A stretch of 22,509 bases of DNA from JBHPCZ01 sp042573625 (GTDB lineage: Bacteria > Desulfobacterota > Desulfobacteria > Desulfobacterales > UBA11574), in the NCBI GenBank assembly GCA_042573625.1, contig JBHPCZ010000050.1, positions 1-22,509 on the forward strand, given 5' to 3'. The position numbers and the translations under genes were made by a program. The number at the start of each line of letters is the position of its first letter. Within the stretch, counting starts at the first letter, position 1. Below are positions 22,049 through 22,509 of the stretch, in pieces. Below the pieces are notes generated by a model. That model made no database searches. It worked only from the letters and a program-made list of their open reading frames with translations, and was not told the origin of the DNA.

Positions 22049-22509
22049 ATCGGATTTTTTTGTCGGACCGGGTGTGTTCACATGCAATCATAAGGAAAGA
22101 AAACGGCCCTGCAAAACATGTCACCATCTCATCAGGTATTCTCGAAAGTTAAAGCGGGACGGGGAATTTGTGCGTTGCGATCCTTTAGCGCGGTTTCTTT
22201 TTTCATCAACATATTGAACCGCTCTGCGGAAGACGATTTTTGCCCCATTTGGAATTTCGGGAGAAACGGTTGAACCGCTCTGCTTTTAACCGCTCCATTT
22301 TTAAAATTCGTTCTTGGCCGGTATGTTTTTATCCTGTTTCAAAACATACCATGAATCTCGATCGGGTTTGCGCTAATTCACTCTTCCGGAAATTTTGGTC
22401 CTTTACCATAATTCCGGGAGACCCGTTTGTCGAAGGTCTTGCCATAAAATAAATCAGTAATTTCCGGTTAAGTTTTTGCATCCGGTGATTGTTTCGCCTG
22501 ATTTTTTAA
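22049..22509. other. Terminal non-coding stretch
   Basis: I see no gene after the phosphatidyltransferase. A direct repeat TTGAACCGCTCTGC occurs at 22214-22227 and 22270-22283, 56 bases apart. The short + strand frame at 22240-22452 overlaps this repeat and has no family features. No terminator stem with a U-tract is evident. Confidence 0.5.

Noticed and set aside
22240..22452. A 70-codon frame at the right end
   Set aside because: It overlaps a short direct repeat, lacks a ribosome site and shows no domain.

Overview
The window is from a dissimilatory sulfate- or sulfite-reducing bacterium, most likely a Desulfobacterota (Desulfobacterales-like) member. The main evidence is a contiguous dsrA-dsrB-dsrD-dsrN block with every expected siroheme and iron-sulfur ligand present. 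DsrD is typical of the reductive type of this pathway. A class III tetraheme cytochrome c, a Tat translocase pair and molybdenum-cofactor genes fit the same lifestyle. The lineage is inferred from gene content only.

Layout. (1) Positions 1-410 hold nested inverted repeats and no gene. (2) A DapA-family gene (- strand) is divergent from a YcaO-family gene (+ strand), with a near-perfect inverted repeat between them that carries TTGACA on both strands. (3) The YcaO gene is followed by a five-TPR protein and an unrecognised 401-residue protein with kinase-like motifs, all on the + strand upstream of dsr. (4) A consensus promoter and a leader of about 160 nt precede dsrA. Then come dsrB, a perfect hairpin, dsrD, and the siroheme amidase gene dsrN. 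(5) A - strand block follows: tetraheme cytochrome c, tatC, tatB-like, mltA, a small two-helix membrane protein, moaC, a MoaE-like gene and mobA (the last two overlap by ATGA). (6) Next are a lipoprotein with a possible Cys-His-Asp triad (-), pyrR and a MogA/MoaB gene (+), and an MscS-type channel (-). (7) The window ends with a fused tandem CDP-alcohol phosphatidyltransferase (+) and non-coding sequence.

How the genes work together. DsrAB reduces sulfite on siroheme and [4Fe-4S] centres, DsrD is a small winged-helix activator, and DsrN amidates the siroheme. The multiheme cytochrome is exported and probably carries periplasmic electrons. MobA, the MoaE-like protein, MoaC and the MogA/MoaB protein are steps of molybdenum-cofactor synthesis, and Tat exports folded cofactor enzymes. 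The YcaO/TPR/kinase-like trio beside dsr has no assigned role and is the best candidate here for an undescribed function.

Intergenic DNA is rich in dispersed palindromes of at least three families. Two copies of one family lie exactly between convergent genes, and one copy of another has probably extended the open frame upstream of mobA. I saw no tRNA, rRNA, CRISPR array or intact transposase.
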